Shown here one piece after another: positions 13,175 through 21,972 of a stretch of 64,000 bases of DNA. The first letter of the stretch is position 1, and each line of letters opens with the position of its first letter. The stretch spans positions 124,001 through 188,000 of the forward strand of contig NZ_JACSDK010000001.1 of assembly GCF_014925385.1 (NCBI RefSeq). Reading direction: 5' to 3'. The position numbers were made by a program, and so were the translations under genes. The notes beneath the pieces were generated by a model. The model searched no databases and was not told the origin of the DNA. It saw only the letters and a list, made by a program, of their open reading frames with translations. The DNA is from Pelagibius marinus. GTDB lineage: Bacteria; Pseudomonadota; Alphaproteobacteria; Kiloniellales; Kiloniellaceae.

Positions 13175-14791
13175 TCAAATAAAACGCCGAGCCACAAATA
13201 TAACACAAGTAGTGAAGAGGAGTTCAATCAAATACAAAATATTGCCCGCATAAGAATAGGGTGTACGCTCTGTAGCAGCTTCGGGTAGATAGGCGTCAAT
13301 AATACCGCGATCATTGAGATTAATTCGATCGATAACTCGCCCATAAGAGTCTATTACCGCCGATATGCCGTTGTTTGCGGCGCGAATTACTGGAAGACCC
13401 TCTTCTACCGCTCGCAAACGGGCCGCGGCAAAATGTTGGTAAGGGCCCGAAGAATCGCCGAACCAGGCATCGTTGGTGAGATTCAGCAGCCAGCGCGGCG
13501 GCGCCGCCGTCCCCGCGGCGGCCTTCACGGCGCCGGGAAAGATGATCTCGTAGCAGATCAGCGGTGAGAAGGCGGGCAGGCCGGGCAGGGTGAGGGTCTT
13601 CAGGCCCTCGCCGGCGGAGAAGTCGCGTGAGCCGGCGGTGAGCTTGGCAAGACCGAGCAGCGAGCGCAGCGGCGTGTACTCCCCGAAGGGCACCAGGTGC
13701 GTCTTGTCGTAGGTGGCGACGATCGCGCCCTGCCCGTCGAGGGCATGCAACGCGTTCCAGATCTTGCCCTGGGGATCGGCGGGGTCGACCCGCGGCGCCC
13801 CGGAGACGAGGAAGGCGCCCGGCGGCACGATGTCGGCCAGTTCCTCGCGCAGGCGCGGCTCGGCGGCCAGCAGGTAAGGCACCGCCGTCTCCGGCCAGAT
13901 GATCAGCGTGCGGTCTTCGTAGCCGGGCGCCAGCGAAAGCTCGGCCTGGAGGCGCAGGTTGGCCGCCTTGCGGTCGGCGCGCCACTTCAGCGCCTGGGGG
14001 ATCGAGGGCTGCACCAGGCGCAGGCGCACCTCCGCCACCACGTCGCTGCCGCGCGCCGGCGCCGCGGCAAGACGCCAGGCGCCGAAGCCCCAGGCGAGCG
14101 CCGGCAGCAGCACCAGCAGCGCCACCACGGCGAGCCCGCGCGGTGAACGCCGCGCCGGGTCGGCCAGCACCGCCGGCGCCGTCGCGGCGATGACGGTGAT
14201 GAGGCTCAGGAGCCAGACCCCCCCGTAGGCCGCGAGCTGCAGCGGCGCGGGCGCGAAGGCCCAGACCGTGCCCAGCAGGTTCCAGGGAAAACCGGTGAGG
14301 ATCCAGGCGCGCAAGCCCTCGCCGATCAGCCAGGCCGCGGCGAAGGCCAGCACCAGGGCGGGACCGGCGAGCCGCAAGCGCTGCCGGGCCAGCCAGGTGA
14401 ACCAGAAGGTCAGCGCGGGAAAGAGCGCCAGCCCGGCGGCCAGGCCGGCCACGGCGAAAGGCATGGCCCAGCCGAAGCGTTCGGCGTCAACCAGGAAGGC
14501 GATGCCGACCCAATAGAGCCCGGCGGCGAAATGCCCGGTGCCGAAGGCCCAACCGGTGAGCGCCGCCTGGCGCCCCCCAGAGTGCCCGGCGGACGCGCCC
14601 TCCAGCATCCAGAAGACCCCGACGAAGGCCGGCAGCAGCAGAGGAAAGAGATAGAGCGGCGGCAGCGCCGCCGCCGCCAGGGCCCCGAAGAAGGCGGCCG
14701 CGAGCAGGCGGCGCCATCCGGTGAGACTGCCCAGGACAAGCGCCACCCGCAGCGGCCGCGCCGCCGCGACCGCCTTGTGCGCGCCGGTCAT
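13175..14791 (-). CDS. lnt: apolipoprotein N-acyltransferase
   Basis: Inner-membrane enzyme adding the third acyl chain to lipoproteins. In this 538-residue protein the first 220 residues are a run of hydrophobic segments (about six to eight). The nitrilase-like domain follows with the expected Glu-Lys-Cys triad: Glu in LIIWPETAVPY, Lys in YDKTHLVPFGEYTPLR and Cys in LICYEIIFP. A last hydrophobic segment ends the protein. It overlaps the upstream CorC-like gene by four bases (ATGA). Odd: from about 13440 to the stop (some 90 codons) the DNA becomes AT-rich, near 43 percent GC over 13201-13380, although the protein still reads as normal Lnt. Confidence 0.95.
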   Translation of the reverse strand: MTGAHKAVAAARPLRVALVLGSLTGWRRLLAAAFFGALAAAALPPLYLFPLLLPAFVGVFWMLEGASAGHSGGRQAALTGWAFGTGHFAAGLYWVGIAFLVDAERFGWAMPFAVAGLAAGLALFPALTFWFTWLARQRLRLAGPALVLAFAAAWLIGEGLRAWILTGFPWNLLGTVWAFAPAPLQLAAYGGVWLLSLITVIAATAPAVLADPARRSPRGLAVVALLVLLPALAWGFGAWRLAAAPARGSDVVAEVRLRLVQPSIPQALKWRADRKAANLRLQAELSLAPGYEDRTLIIWPETAVPYLLAAEPRLREELADIVPPGAFLVSGAPRVDPADPQGKIWNALHALDGQGAIVATYDKTHLVPFGEYTPLRSLLGLAKLTAGSRDFSAGEGLKTLTLPGLPAFSPLICYEIIFPGAVKAAAGTAAPPRWLLNLTNDAWFGDSSGPYQHFAAARLRAVEEGLPVIRAANNGISAVIDSYGRVIDRINLNDRGIIDAYLPEAATERTPYSYAGNILYLIELLFTTCVIFVARRFI

Positions 14792-15729
14792 CGGCTCTCG
14801 TCGCTGTCGTCGGCGGGGCGCGGCGTGACGTTGCGCAGGCGCAGCCGCTTGACCCGACGCGGGTCGGCTTCCAGCACTTCAAAAGTGATGCCGCTGGGCG
14901 GGTGCTTGACCAGCTCGCCGCGGTCCGGGACCCGGCCGGCCAGGGAGAACAGCAGGCCGCCCAGGGTGTCGATGTCTTCCTCGCGTTCCTCCTCGGAGAG
15001 CACCGGCCCGACCTTGTCCTCGAACTCTTCGATGGTGGTGCGGGCATCGGCGATGAGGCTGCCGTCGGGCCGCTCGATCAGCTTGGGGCCGACGGCGACG
15101 TCATGCTCGTCCTCGATCTCGCCGACGATCTCCTCGACCAGGTCCTCGATGGTGATGAGCCCGTCGATGCCGCCGAACTCGTCGACCACCAGCGCCATGT
15201 GTACCCGCGAGAGGCGCATCTCCAGCAGCAGGTCGAGCACCCGCATGGAAGGCGCCACCACCAGGATGCGGCGCACCAGGTCGACCAGGTCGAAGGGCCG
15301 CGCATCGGCGCCGTCCTTCATGTGGTGCAGCACGTCCTTGATGTGAACGATGCCGACCACCTCGTCCAGGGTGTCGCGATAGACCGGCAGGCGCGAGTGG
15401 CCGGCGCCGCTCATCAGGTCGATCAGCTCGTCGATGGGCGTGTCCAGGTCGACGGCGACAATGTCGGCGCGCGGCACCATGACGTCGTAGGCGGTAAGGT
15501 GGCGCAGGCGCAGGATGTTCGAGAGCATGACGCGCTCGTCGCTGGAAATCGGCTGGGCGCTGTCGTCCTCGCCCTCGACCTCCTTGATCTCGTCGATGAT
15601 CTCTTCCAGGGTCTCGCGCAGATGCGCCTCGCCCTGGCGGCCCTTCAGGAAGTTGCGGAAGCGCTGCCACAGCCCCAGGCCCGACTGGCCATTGCCGCGG
15701 CTGACACGGCTGCTGGAGGAATCAGCCAT
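14788..15729 (-). CDS. CorC/HlyC-family CBS-domain transport protein
   Basis: Soluble member of the HlyC/CorC family, linked to magnesium or cobalt efflux or lipoprotein pathways. In this 313-residue protein two CBS domains lie at about 65-190, with MVPRADIVAVDLDTPIDEL, YRDTLDEVVGIVHIKDVL and LVVDEFGGIDGLITIEDLVEEI, the family signature. A CorC_HlyC C-terminal domain follows. No transmembrane DUF21 domain is present, which fits the short CorC-like form. The start at 15729 has GGAGG eight bases upstream and overlaps ybeY by eight bases. The ybeY-corC-lnt order is widely conserved in proteobacteria. Confidence 0.9.
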   Translation of the reverse strand: MADSSSSRVSRGNGQSGLGLWQRFRNFLKGRQGEAHLRETLEEIIDEIKEVEGEDDSAQPISSDERVMLSNILRLRHLTAYDVMVPRADIVAVDLDTPIDELIDLMSGAGHSRLPVYRDTLDEVVGIVHIKDVLHHMKDGADARPFDLVDLVRRILVVAPSMRVLDLLLEMRLSRVHMALVVDEFGGIDGLITIEDLVEEIVGEIEDEHDVAVGPKLIERPDGSLIADARTTIEEFEDKVGPVLSEEEREEDIDTLGGLLFSLAGRVPDRGELVKHPPSGITFEVLEADPRRVKRLRLRNVTPRPADDSDESR

Positions 15730-16276
15730 GGGTCGCCTCCGGCGCGGCTTGACCGGCCATTTGGGGGGCGTAGGGATCGGCGATGCCCAGCGCCCCGAGG
15801 ATCTCGCGCTCCAGGGCCTCCATCGCCTCGGCCTCGCACGCCTCTTCGTGATCGTGGCCCAGCAGGTGCAGCAGGCCGTGGACCAGCAGATGGGTGGTGT
15901 GGTCGGCAGGGGTCTTGCCCTGTTCGCCCGCCTCGCGCAGCACCGTCTCGCGCGCCAGCACGACGTCGCCCAGCAGCCGCGGCAGGCCTTCGGGGTGCGG
16001 ATCGCCCGGCTCGTCCATGTTGGGGAAGGACAGCACGTTGGTCGGGCGGTCCTTGTCGCGCCAGTCGCGGTTCAGGGTCCGCTGTTCGGCGTCGTCGGTG
16101 AATACCAGGGAGATTTCCAGCGGACCGGCTTCCAGCAGCGCGGGGTCCGCAAGTTTCAGGGCCGTGCGCACCGCCGCCTGCGCCCGGGCCTCCAGGTCGT
16201 CGACGGCGTCCAGCCAGGCCGTGTCGGGAACCGACACGGCGACTTCCAAGCTACTACTTCCAGGCTCGTCGCTCAT
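15722..16276 (-). CDS. ybeY: rRNA maturation RNase YbeY
   Basis: Metal-dependent endoribonuclease for 16S rRNA 3'-end maturation and ribosome quality control. The 184-residue protein carries HGLLHLLGHDHE near residues 132-143, the H-x3-H-x5-H zinc motif of the family, and the substrate-strand block RDKDRPTNVLSFPN. The N-terminus (SLEVAVSVPD) is a normal YbeY beta strand. It lies 60 bases after phoH and overlaps the CorC-like gene, matching the usual ybeZ-ybeY-corC neighbourhood. Confidence 0.96.
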   Translation of the reverse strand: MSDEPGSSSLEVAVSVPDTAWLDAVDDLEARAQAAVRTALKLADPALLEAGPLEISLVFTDDAEQRTLNRDWRDKDRPTNVLSFPNMDEPGDPHPEGLPRLLGDVVLARETVLREAGEQGKTPADHTTHLLVHGLLHLLGHDHEEACEAEAMEALEREILGALGIADPYAPQMAGQAAPEATHG

Positions 16277-16336
16277 GGTTGTCGCGGGCGCGGGACCGCC
16301 GGGACGCCGCCCATCAAAGGGGCGCCGCCCTGTGGG

Positions 16337-17383
16337 CTACTTGTCCCCGCCGAAGAGATCTCCTTCTCCAGTCTTACCAGCATCATGGGCAGCATAGGCG
16401 CGCACGATCCGAGTCACCAGGGAATGGCGCACCACGTCGGCCGCCGTGAACTGCACGAAGGCCACGCCTTCCATCTTGGCCAGGATGTCGGCCGCCTCGC
16501 GCAGGCCCGAAGGCGCGCCGCGCGGCAGGTCGATCTGCGACAGGTCGCCGGTCACCACCATGCGGCTGTTCTCTCCCAGGCGGGTCAGTGCCATCTTCAT
16601 CTGCACCGGGGTGGTGTTCTGCGCCTCGTCCAGGATGATGAAGGCGTTCGACAGGGTGCGCCCGCGCATGAAGGCCAAGGGCGCCACCTCGATCTCACCG
16701 TTGCTGATCCGGCTGGCCACCTGGGTCGCCGGCAGCATGTCGTAGAGCGCGTCGTAGAGCGGGCGCAGATAGGGATCGACCTTCTCATGCAGGTCGCCGG
16801 GCAGGAAGCCGAGACGCTCGCCCGCTTCCACCGCCGGGCGCGAGAGGATAATGCGCTCCACCGCGCCCTCGATCAGCATGGAGACGGCCATGGCCGCGGC
16901 CAGGTAGGTCTTGCCGGTGCCCGCCGGGCCGATGCCGAAGACCAGCTCGTGGCTGCGCAGCGCCTGGATGTAGGCCTTCTGCCCCGGCGAGCGCGGCGTC
17001 AGGCGGCGCTTGCGCGTGCTGATCGCCAGGTCGTCGGCGTGCACCGCGCGCACCGCCTCGTGGCCGCTCTCCTCCGCCGGCGCCTGGGTGGCCATGCGCA
17101 CCACCGCATCGACCTCGCCGTCGCCGACGTCGAGTCCCTTCTTCAGGCGCTGGTACAGCGCGGTCAAGGCCGCGTTGGCCGCCTCGACGGAATCCGCCGG
17201 GCCGGAGATGGCCAGACGGTTGCCGCGCGAGGCCAGGCTGACGCCGAGTTGCTGCTCGATGCGCAGCAGGTTCTGGTCATGCTCACCGTAGAGCAGCGGC
17301 AACAGGGAGTTGTCGTCGAACTGTATGAAGGTCGCTTCGCCGGCCTGGCCTGACGTGACGCCGGGGAGACTGTCCGAGCTCAA
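16337..17383 (-). CDS. phoH: PhoH-family ATPase (YbeZ-like)
   Basis: P-loop ATPase of the PhoH family; partners with YbeY in RNA metabolism in several bacteria. In this 348-residue protein a KH-like N-terminal part ([20 protein letters not shown]) is followed by the Walker A motif [16 protein letters not shown] near residue 155 and Walker [13 protein letters not shown] near 245, then [13 protein letters not shown]. The start is TTG at 17383, supported by AAGGA nine bases upstream and by a four-base TTGA overlap with the miaB stop. No Pho box is visible upstream, so phosphate control should not be assumed from the name. Confidence 0.93.
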   Translation of the reverse strand: MSSDSLPGVTSGQAGEATFIQFDDNSLLPLLYGEHDQNLLRIEQQLGVSLASRGNRLAISGPADSVEAANAALTALYQRLKKGLDVGDGEVDAVVRMATQAPAEESGHEAVRAVHADDLAISTRKRRLTPRSPGQKAYIQALRSHELVFGIGPAGTGKTYLAAAMAVSMLIEGAVERIILSRPAVEAGERLGFLPGDLHEKVDPYLRPLYDALYDMLPATQVASRISNGEIEVAPLAFMRGRTLSNAFIILDEAQNTTPVQMKMALTRLGENSRMVVTGDLSQIDLPRGAPSGLREAADILAKMEGVAFVQFTAADVVRHSLVTRIVRAYAAHDAGKTGEGDLFGGDK

Positions 17384-18876
17384 GCTGTGATCCTTGCCGT
17401 GGGGGCCGTGAGGGCCGTGGGGGCCGGGGAGGCCGCGCTCTCGTCGACGCCCCCCACGTCGACGATTGGGCGGCCGGCCAGGCTGTTGGGGTGCGCGGCT
17501 TCGACGTGCACGGTCATGAGGGCGCCGGTGAGGCGCTGCAGCGCCACCTCCGGCACCGCCACGTGCACCGCCTGCATGTAGGGGCTGCGCCCGACCAGCT
17601 GGCCGGGCTTGCGTCCGGGCCGCTCCAGCAGCACCGGCAGGTCGCGCCCGACGCAGGCGGCGTTGAAGGCCGTGGCCTGCGCGCCGAGGAGCTGCTGCAG
17701 ACCGGCCAGGCGCTCGGCCTTGACCGCTTCGGAAAGCTGGGCCTCCTCCACCGCCGCCGGGGTGCCGGGGCGCGGGCTGTACTTGAAGGAGTAGGCCTGG
17801 GCGTAGCCGACTTCGTTGACCAGTTTCAGGGTGTCGGCGAAGTCGGCGTCGCTCTCGCCGGGAAAGCCGACGATGAAGTCGGAAGACAGCGCCAGATCCG
17901 GGCGCGCCTTGCGCAGCCGCTCGACGATCCTCAGGTAGTCCGCCGCGCTGTGACGCCGGTTCATGGCCGCCAGGATGCGGTCGGAGCCCGACTGCACCGG
18001 CAGGTGCAGATAGGGCATCAGCTTTTCCTCCTCCGCATGGGCGGCGATCAGCTCGTCGTCCATGTCGAGGGGATGCGAGGTGGTGTAGCGCAGGCGGGTG
18101 AGGCCGTCGATCTCCGCCAGGGCGCGGATCAGGCGGCCCAGGCTCCAGGTCCCGCCGTCTTCAGCCTCGCCGTGGTAGGCATTCACGTTCTGGCCCAGCA
18201 GGGTGATCTCCTGCACCCCCGCCGCCGCCAGGCGCCGCGCCTCCTCCAGCACCGCCGCGGCCGGGCGCGAATACTCGGCGCCGCGGGTGTAGGGCACCAC
18301 GCAGAAACTGCAGAACTTGTCGCAGCCTTCCTGCACCGAGACGAAGGCCGCCGCGCCCGGGGCGGCGCTCTCCTCGGGCAGGTGGTCGAACTTGGACTCC
18401 GCCGGAAAGTCGATGTCCAGAACGCCGCGCCCGCCCCCCTCGTGCCGGGCGCCAGCACGCGCCGTCTTGGCCACCAGCTCCGGCAGGCGATGATAGGTCT
18501 GCGGCCCGAAGACCAGATCGACCTGCGGGGCGCGGCGCAGGATCTCCTCGCCCTCGGCCTGGGCGACGCAGCCGGCCACCGCCAGCAGCATCTCGCCGCC
18601 CTCCGCCGCGCGCTCCTGCTTGAAGGCGCGCAGGCGGCCCAGTTCGGAGAAGACCTTCTCCGCCGCCTTCTCGCGGATGTGGCAGGTGTTGAGGATCACC
18701 ATGTCGGCGCCGCGCGGGCTGGCCACCGCCTCATAGCCGAGCGGCGCCAGCACATCGGCCATGCGTGTCGAATCGTAGACGTTCATCTGGCAGCCGTAGG
18801 TCTTGATGAACAGCCGCTTCTTCGCCTTGCCGTCCGTCCGACCCGTCACCGCTGCGCCTTTTCTTTCCACTGCCAT
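17380..18876 (-). CDS. miaB: tRNA-2-methylthio-N6-dimethylallyladenosine synthase
   Basis: Radical-SAM methylthiotransferase modifying A37 of tRNAs. In this 498-residue protein the N-terminal cluster domain has [14 protein letters not shown] with the first cysteine, then NTCHIREKA and [10 protein letters not shown] with the other two. The radical SAM motif [15 protein letters not shown] (C-x3-C-x2-C) follows near 185, and a TRAM domain ends the protein before a low-complexity Ala/Thr tail. The start at 18876 has GGAAG upstream. It is the upstream partner of phoH in a four-base overlap. Confidence 0.96.
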   Translation of the reverse strand: MAVERKGAAVTGRTDGKAKKRLFIKTYGCQMNVYDSTRMADVLAPLGYEAVASPRGADMVILNTCHIREKAAEKVFSELGRLRAFKQERAAEGGEMLLAVAGCVAQAEGEEILRRAPQVDLVFGPQTYHRLPELVAKTARAGARHEGGGRGVLDIDFPAESKFDHLPEESAAPGAAAFVSVQEGCDKFCSFCVVPYTRGAEYSRPAAAVLEEARRLAAAGVQEITLLGQNVNAYHGEAEDGGTWSLGRLIRALAEIDGLTRLRYTTSHPLDMDDELIAAHAEEEKLMPYLHLPVQSGSDRILAAMNRRHSAADYLRIVERLRKARPDLALSSDFIVGFPGESDADFADTLKLVNEVGYAQAYSFKYSPRPGTPAAVEEAQLSEAVKAERLAGLQQLLGAQATAFNAACVGRDLPVLLERPGRKPGQLVGRSPYMQAVHVAVPEVALQRLTGALMTVHVEAAHPNSLAGRPIVDVGGVDESAASPAPTALTAPTARITA

Positions 18877-18919
18877 ATAGCTTCCAACTTCCAGCTACGC
18901 CGCGCCGCTCGGCCGCCCG

Positions 18920-19783
18920 CTAGGCCGCCGACACGGCGCCCTGCCCGGTGCCGTCCTGCTTGCTGCCGCCGGGGGCCGGCAGGGCGGGTTGCCGCTGCCC
19001 GGAAAGAGCCGCGGCCACGCCGCGCGCCACCACGCCGTAGCAATAATCACTCAGGGCCTTGCGCGACCCGAACTGGTCGATCGTCACCGGCTCGTGAAAC
19101 TCCACCACCACCGTCACCTGGCCCAGGCTGATGGCGTGCCAGAGGTGGTTGCCCAGTTCCATATCACCGTACCAGGCGAAAAACGGCCTTAGATAGCGGC
19201 CCAGGGGCAGTCCGTCGAGTCTTGTATAGCTGACCGAAACCGGCTGCACGGTCAGGGGTTCGCCCTGGGGCCGGCGCTCGGCGACCGAGAAAAGCGCGCT
19301 CTTGAAGGCCAGGATGCCGTTGCCGTCGCCCGAGGTGCCCTCCGGGAAGAGGATCAGGTCGTCGCCCGCGTCCAGGCGGCGCGCCATCTCGTCGCGGTGC
19401 TCGGCGGCGCGGTGCACCCGGCGCTCCACGAAGACCGTCTCCTGCAGCTTGGCCAGCCAGGAGAAGAAGGGCCAGGTCGCGACCTCGGACTTGGCCACGA
19501 AGGAGGCCCTGAGCAGCGCCCCCAGCACTTCAATATCCAGATAGGAAACGTGGTTGGCCACGAAAAGCGTCGGGTGGCGGCGCGCCGGGCGGCCGTGGCG
19601 CTCGACGCGGATGCCCAGGATGCGGCACGTCCGCCGGTGGTACCACTGCGGCAGCCGCTTGCGCAGGGGCCAGCCGAAGGTCACGGCCAGCGACTGGACC
19701 GGCATGAGGGCAAGGGTGAGGCCGGCGTAGGCCAGCAGGCGTAAGAGGGCAGTGGTCGGCGAGCCGATGCTAGGTGCCGTCAT
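18920..19783 (-). CDS. plsC: 1-acyl-sn-glycerol-3-phosphate acyltransferase family (PlsC/OlsA)
   Basis: Membrane-bound acyltransferase of 287 residues. One hydrophobic segment lies at about 10-30. The catalytic H-x4-D motif is in FVANHVSYLDIEVLG near 74, and FPEGTSGDGNGILAFKSALF near 145 is the substrate-binding block. It overlaps the end of olsB by four bases (ATGA). That coupling makes OlsA, which acylates lyso-ornithine lipid, the more specific guess; a general lysophosphatidic acid acyltransferase is the alternative. The C-terminus is Gly/Ala/Pro-rich. Confidence 0.85.
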   Translation of the reverse strand: MTAPSIGSPTTALLRLLAYAGLTLALMPVQSLAVTFGWPLRKRLPQWYHRRTCRILGIRVERHGRPARRHPTLFVANHVSYLDIEVLGALLRASFVAKSEVATWPFFSWLAKLQETVFVERRVHRAAEHRDEMARRLDAGDDLILFPEGTSGDGNGILAFKSALFSVAERRPQGEPLTVQPVSVSYTRLDGLPLGRYLRPFFAWYGDMELGNHLWHAISLGQVTVVVEFHEPVTIDQFGSRKALSDYCYGVVARGVAAALSGQRQPALPAPGGSKQDGTGQGAVSAA

Positions 19784-20655
19784 GCCCCTCCACCGGATCC
19801 GTTGTCCGGGTCGCCCGCACCGGGATCTCCGGCGCCCTGATTCCCGTTGCCGGCGTCCTCACGCTTGTAGTGGCGAAGATAGCGCCGCGTGACCATTTCG
19901 GTCTTCACCACCACGCAGACGTCGGTGGTGCCGAAGTCCGGGTCGACCACGGCGCCGTCGCCGACAAAGCCGCCAAGGCGCAGGTAGCCCTTGATCAGCG
20001 GCGGCAACGCCTGGCGCGCTTCGGCGACATTGACCTGCTCGGGCGGCAGCAGGTCCATGGCGACATAGCGTTCGGGCAGCGCGCGGGCGCGCAGCGCCGG
20101 CGGCGCCAGGTGGTGGTGATAGAGGTAGGCCAGCGGCATGCGCAGTTCCTCCGGGTCGGTCCCCGGCAGGCTGGCGCAGCCGAACATGATGGAGATGTCG
20201 TAGTAGAAGACGTATTCGGCGATGCCGCGCCACAGCAGCTGCATGGTGGCGCCGCTGCGGTAGGTCGCATCGACGCAGGAGCGTCCCAGCTCCAGGATCT
20301 CGCCCGGATAGGCCGTCAGCTTGTCGATATCGTACTCGTCCTTGGAATAGAACTGGCCGCGCCGGGCCGCGCCCTCGCGGCGCATCACCCGATAGGTGCC
20401 GACCACCGCGTCCGGGCCGCTGCCGCGCTCCTCGTCGAAGACCAGCAGATGGTCACAGTAGTCGTCGAAGGAATCGAAATCGCGTCGCGCCGCCGCCATT
20501 TCCTCGGTCGGCTTGGCGGCCATGCTCTCGTAGAACACGCGATAGCGCAGCGCCTGGGCGGCGCGGATCTCGGCCGCGCCTTCGGCCAGGCGGATACGCA
20601 GGTTGCCGCCGACAACGTCGACGGGACGGTCTGATTTCGCTTCCGCGAGGCTCAT
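19780..20655 (-). CDS. olsB: L-ornithine N-alpha-acyltransferase-like GNAT protein
   Basis: OlsB-type enzyme that would transfer a 3-hydroxyacyl chain to ornithine to give lyso-ornithine lipid. In this 291-residue protein the family blocks are ALRYRVFYESMAAKPTEEM, FDSFDDYCDHLLVFDE, VVGTYRVMRREGA, EILELGRSCVDATYRSGATM and LIKGYLRLGGFVGDGAVVDP. I chose ATG 20655 (MSLAEAKSD) with GAAGGGAG five bases upstream; the frame is open to 20700. It is translationally coupled to the acyltransferase gene downstream, giving an olsB-olsA pair. No Pho box is visible in its leader, unlike phosphate-induced ols genes elsewhere. Confidence 0.85.
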   Translation of the reverse strand: MSLAEAKSDRPVDVVGGNLRIRLAEGAAEIRAAQALRYRVFYESMAAKPTEEMAAARRDFDSFDDYCDHLLVFDEERGSGPDAVVGTYRVMRREGAARRGQFYSKDEYDIDKLTAYPGEILELGRSCVDATYRSGATMQLLWRGIAEYVFYYDISIMFGCASLPGTDPEELRMPLAYLYHHHLAPPALRARALPERYVAMDLLPPEQVNVAEARQALPPLIKGYLRLGGFVGDGAVVDPDFGTTDVCVVVKTEMVTRRYLRHYKREDAGNGNQGAGDPGAGDPDNGSGGGA

Positions 20656-20742
20656 ATTGCTCCCTTCCCGAAGTCCCGGCTCCCGAGCACCGGCCTCCAA
20701 TTGCCGGACCGGGGCACCCCAAGAGGGGTGACGCGGGGGACC

Positions 20743-21186
20743 TCAGGCGTTGTTCTTGGCTCCGCCGTCGTCGTCGCGCTTGTCGATCCGCACGCCGTAC
20801 AACTCCAGGCGATGGTCGACCAAGCGGTACCCGAGCGCCTTGGCCACCTCGGCCTGCAGGCGCTCGATCTCCTCGTTGGAGAACTCCACCACCTCGCCGG
20901 TCTTCACGTCGATCAGGTGATCGTGGTGCTCTTCCGGGCGCTCCTCGTAGCGGGCACGGCCGTCACCGAAATCGTGCCGCTCCAGGATGCTGGCTTCCTC
21001 GAAGAGCTTCACCGTGCGATAGACCGTGGCGATGGAGATGCGCGGGTCGCGCTCGATGGCGCGCTGATAGACGAGTTCCACATCGGGGTGGTCCGTCGAT
21101 TCAGACAGCACGCGCGCGATAACGCGGCGCTGGTCGGTCATCTTCAGACCTTTCTCGATACACAGCTTTTCCAGGCGGTCGCCCAT
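20743..21186 (-). CDS. fur: Fur-family transcriptional regulator
   Basis: Metal-responsive repressor of 147 residues. A winged-helix domain fills the first half (KMTDQRRVIARVLSES, RISIATVYRTVKLFEEA). The dimerisation half has ERPEEHHDHLIDVKTGEVVEF with the histidine-rich metal site and ends YRLVDHRLELYGV. No CxxC pairs are present, as in alphaproteobacterial Fur/Mur proteins, so the metal could be iron or manganese. The start is ATG 21186; an in-frame TTG lies four codons upstream. It sits between mucR and olsB on the same strand. Confidence 0.9.
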   Translation of the reverse strand: MGDRLEKLCIEKGLKMTDQRRVIARVLSESTDHPDVELVYQRAIERDPRISIATVYRTVKLFEEASILERHDFGDGRARYEERPEEHHDHLIDVKTGEVVEFSNEEIERLQAEVAKALGYRLVDHRLELYGVRIDKRDDDGGAKNNA

Positions 21187-21277
21187 AACTGAAACCAAGC
21201 CTTGTAATTCCCTACCCTAAAGAGTCCTGGCGGCCCACTGGCCGGGGCGAACCGGGACGAAAGCCGGATTATAACGG

Positions 21278-21310
21278 AAAAAGCGCCGCCCGCCTAATGG
21301 CGGCGACGCC
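21278..21310 (-). terminator. intrinsic terminator downstream of mucR
   Basis: On the minus strand a GC-rich imperfect stem (21299-21310 with 21283-21294, TAAT loop, one mismatch and one bulge) is followed by five T residues. It lies about 45 bases after the mucR stop and before the fur start, so it probably separates the two transcripts. A TATAAT on the minus strand at 21268-21273 directly follows and could serve a fur promoter, though no good -35 is visible. Confidence 0.7.
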
Positions 21311-21352
21311 GTTTTCCCACGCCGTCCCCGCAAGACCGGGGGGCGCAATCAC

Positions 21353-21766
21353 TCACCCCTTTCGGCGCGCGCGCGTTCCCAGGCCGATCTGCTTGGCCAG
21401 CTTGCTGCGCTGCTTGGCGTAGTTCGGTGCCACCATGGGGTAGTCCGCCGGCAGGCCCCAGCGCTCACGATAGTCTTCAGGCGACATGTCGTAAGCCGTC
21501 TTGAGGTGACGCTTCAGCATCTTGAGCTTCTTGCCGTCTTCCAGGCAGACAATGTATTCCGGGGTCACCGACTTCTTGATCGGCACCGCCGGCGAAGGGC
21601 GCTCAGGCTCCCGCTCCCGCGTCGTCCCGACGTTGGACAAGGTCTCGTAAACGTCACGGATAATCATCGGCAAGTCCGCGACCGCGACGGAATTATTGGA
21701 AACATGTGCTGCGACGATGTTTGTCGTCAAAGAAAGCAATTCGCTTTGCTTCGCTTGATCGGACAT
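21353..21766 (-). CDS. mucR: MucR/Ros-family zinc-finger transcriptional regulator
   Basis: Alphaproteobacterial H-NS-like repressor binding AT-rich promoters. In this 137-residue protein the N-terminal helical oligomerisation part is LLSLTTNIVAAHVSNNSV and the zinc-finger part reads TPEYIVCLEDGKKLKMLKRHLKTAY, with MSPEDYRERWGLPADYPMVAPNYA after it. Only one cysteine of the usual pair is visible (the second position is aspartate), with His further on. Variation there is known in the family. ATG 21766 was chosen, with AAGGAG upstream. Its 200-base leader is strikingly AT-rich, which fits autorepression. Confidence 0.92.
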   Translation of the reverse strand: MSDQAKQSELLSLTTNIVAAHVSNNSVAVADLPMIIRDVYETLSNVGTTREREPERPSPAVPIKKSVTPEYIVCLEDGKKLKMLKRHLKTAYDMSPEDYRERWGLPADYPMVAPNYAKQRSKLAKQIGLGTRARRKG

Positions 21767-21799
21767 TGACCTATTTAACTCCTTAAAATCCCTGTGGCC

Positions 21800-21828
21800 T
21801 ATATAAAAACTCCCCGGACAGGAATCAA
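21800..21828 (-). promoter_or_regulatory. sigma-70-type promoter of mucR
   Basis: On the minus strand TTGATT (21823-21828) and TATATA (21800-21805) are separated by exactly 17 bases. Transcription would start near 21793, leaving a leader of about 27 bases to the mucR ATG. The surrounding 21767-21950 is AT-rich, unlike the rest of the window. Confidence 0.6.
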
Positions 21829-21952
21829 CATTATTGAACAGAAAAAACAATAGTCAGAAACAGAAAAATTTCATTCAGTATTGTAATGAGGCAAATTCCT
21901 GTCGTCTTCATTTAATTAGAATTGCTTCGCAAAAACTCGCGCGCTTTATCAA

Positions 21953-21972
21953 AACCGCCGCTTCCGGCGGTT
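21953..21972 (-). terminator. hairpin after rimI, probable terminator
   Basis: A perfect 8-bp stem (21965-21972 with 21953-21960) closes a four-base loop right at the rimI stop codon, followed on the minus strand by a short T-run. The T-run has only four bases, so termination may be partial. Confidence 0.5.

Noticed and set aside
16337-17383. Phosphate-starvation control of phoH
   Set aside because: The name suggests it, but no CTGTCAT repeats are visible upstream and the gene is embedded in the miaB-ybeY chain by a four-base overlap.
20743-21186. Irr (haem-responsive) instead of Fur
   Set aside because: The HHDHLID metal region and the LVDHRLELYGV ending fit Fur/Mur; the haem-binding motif and ending of Irr are not seen.
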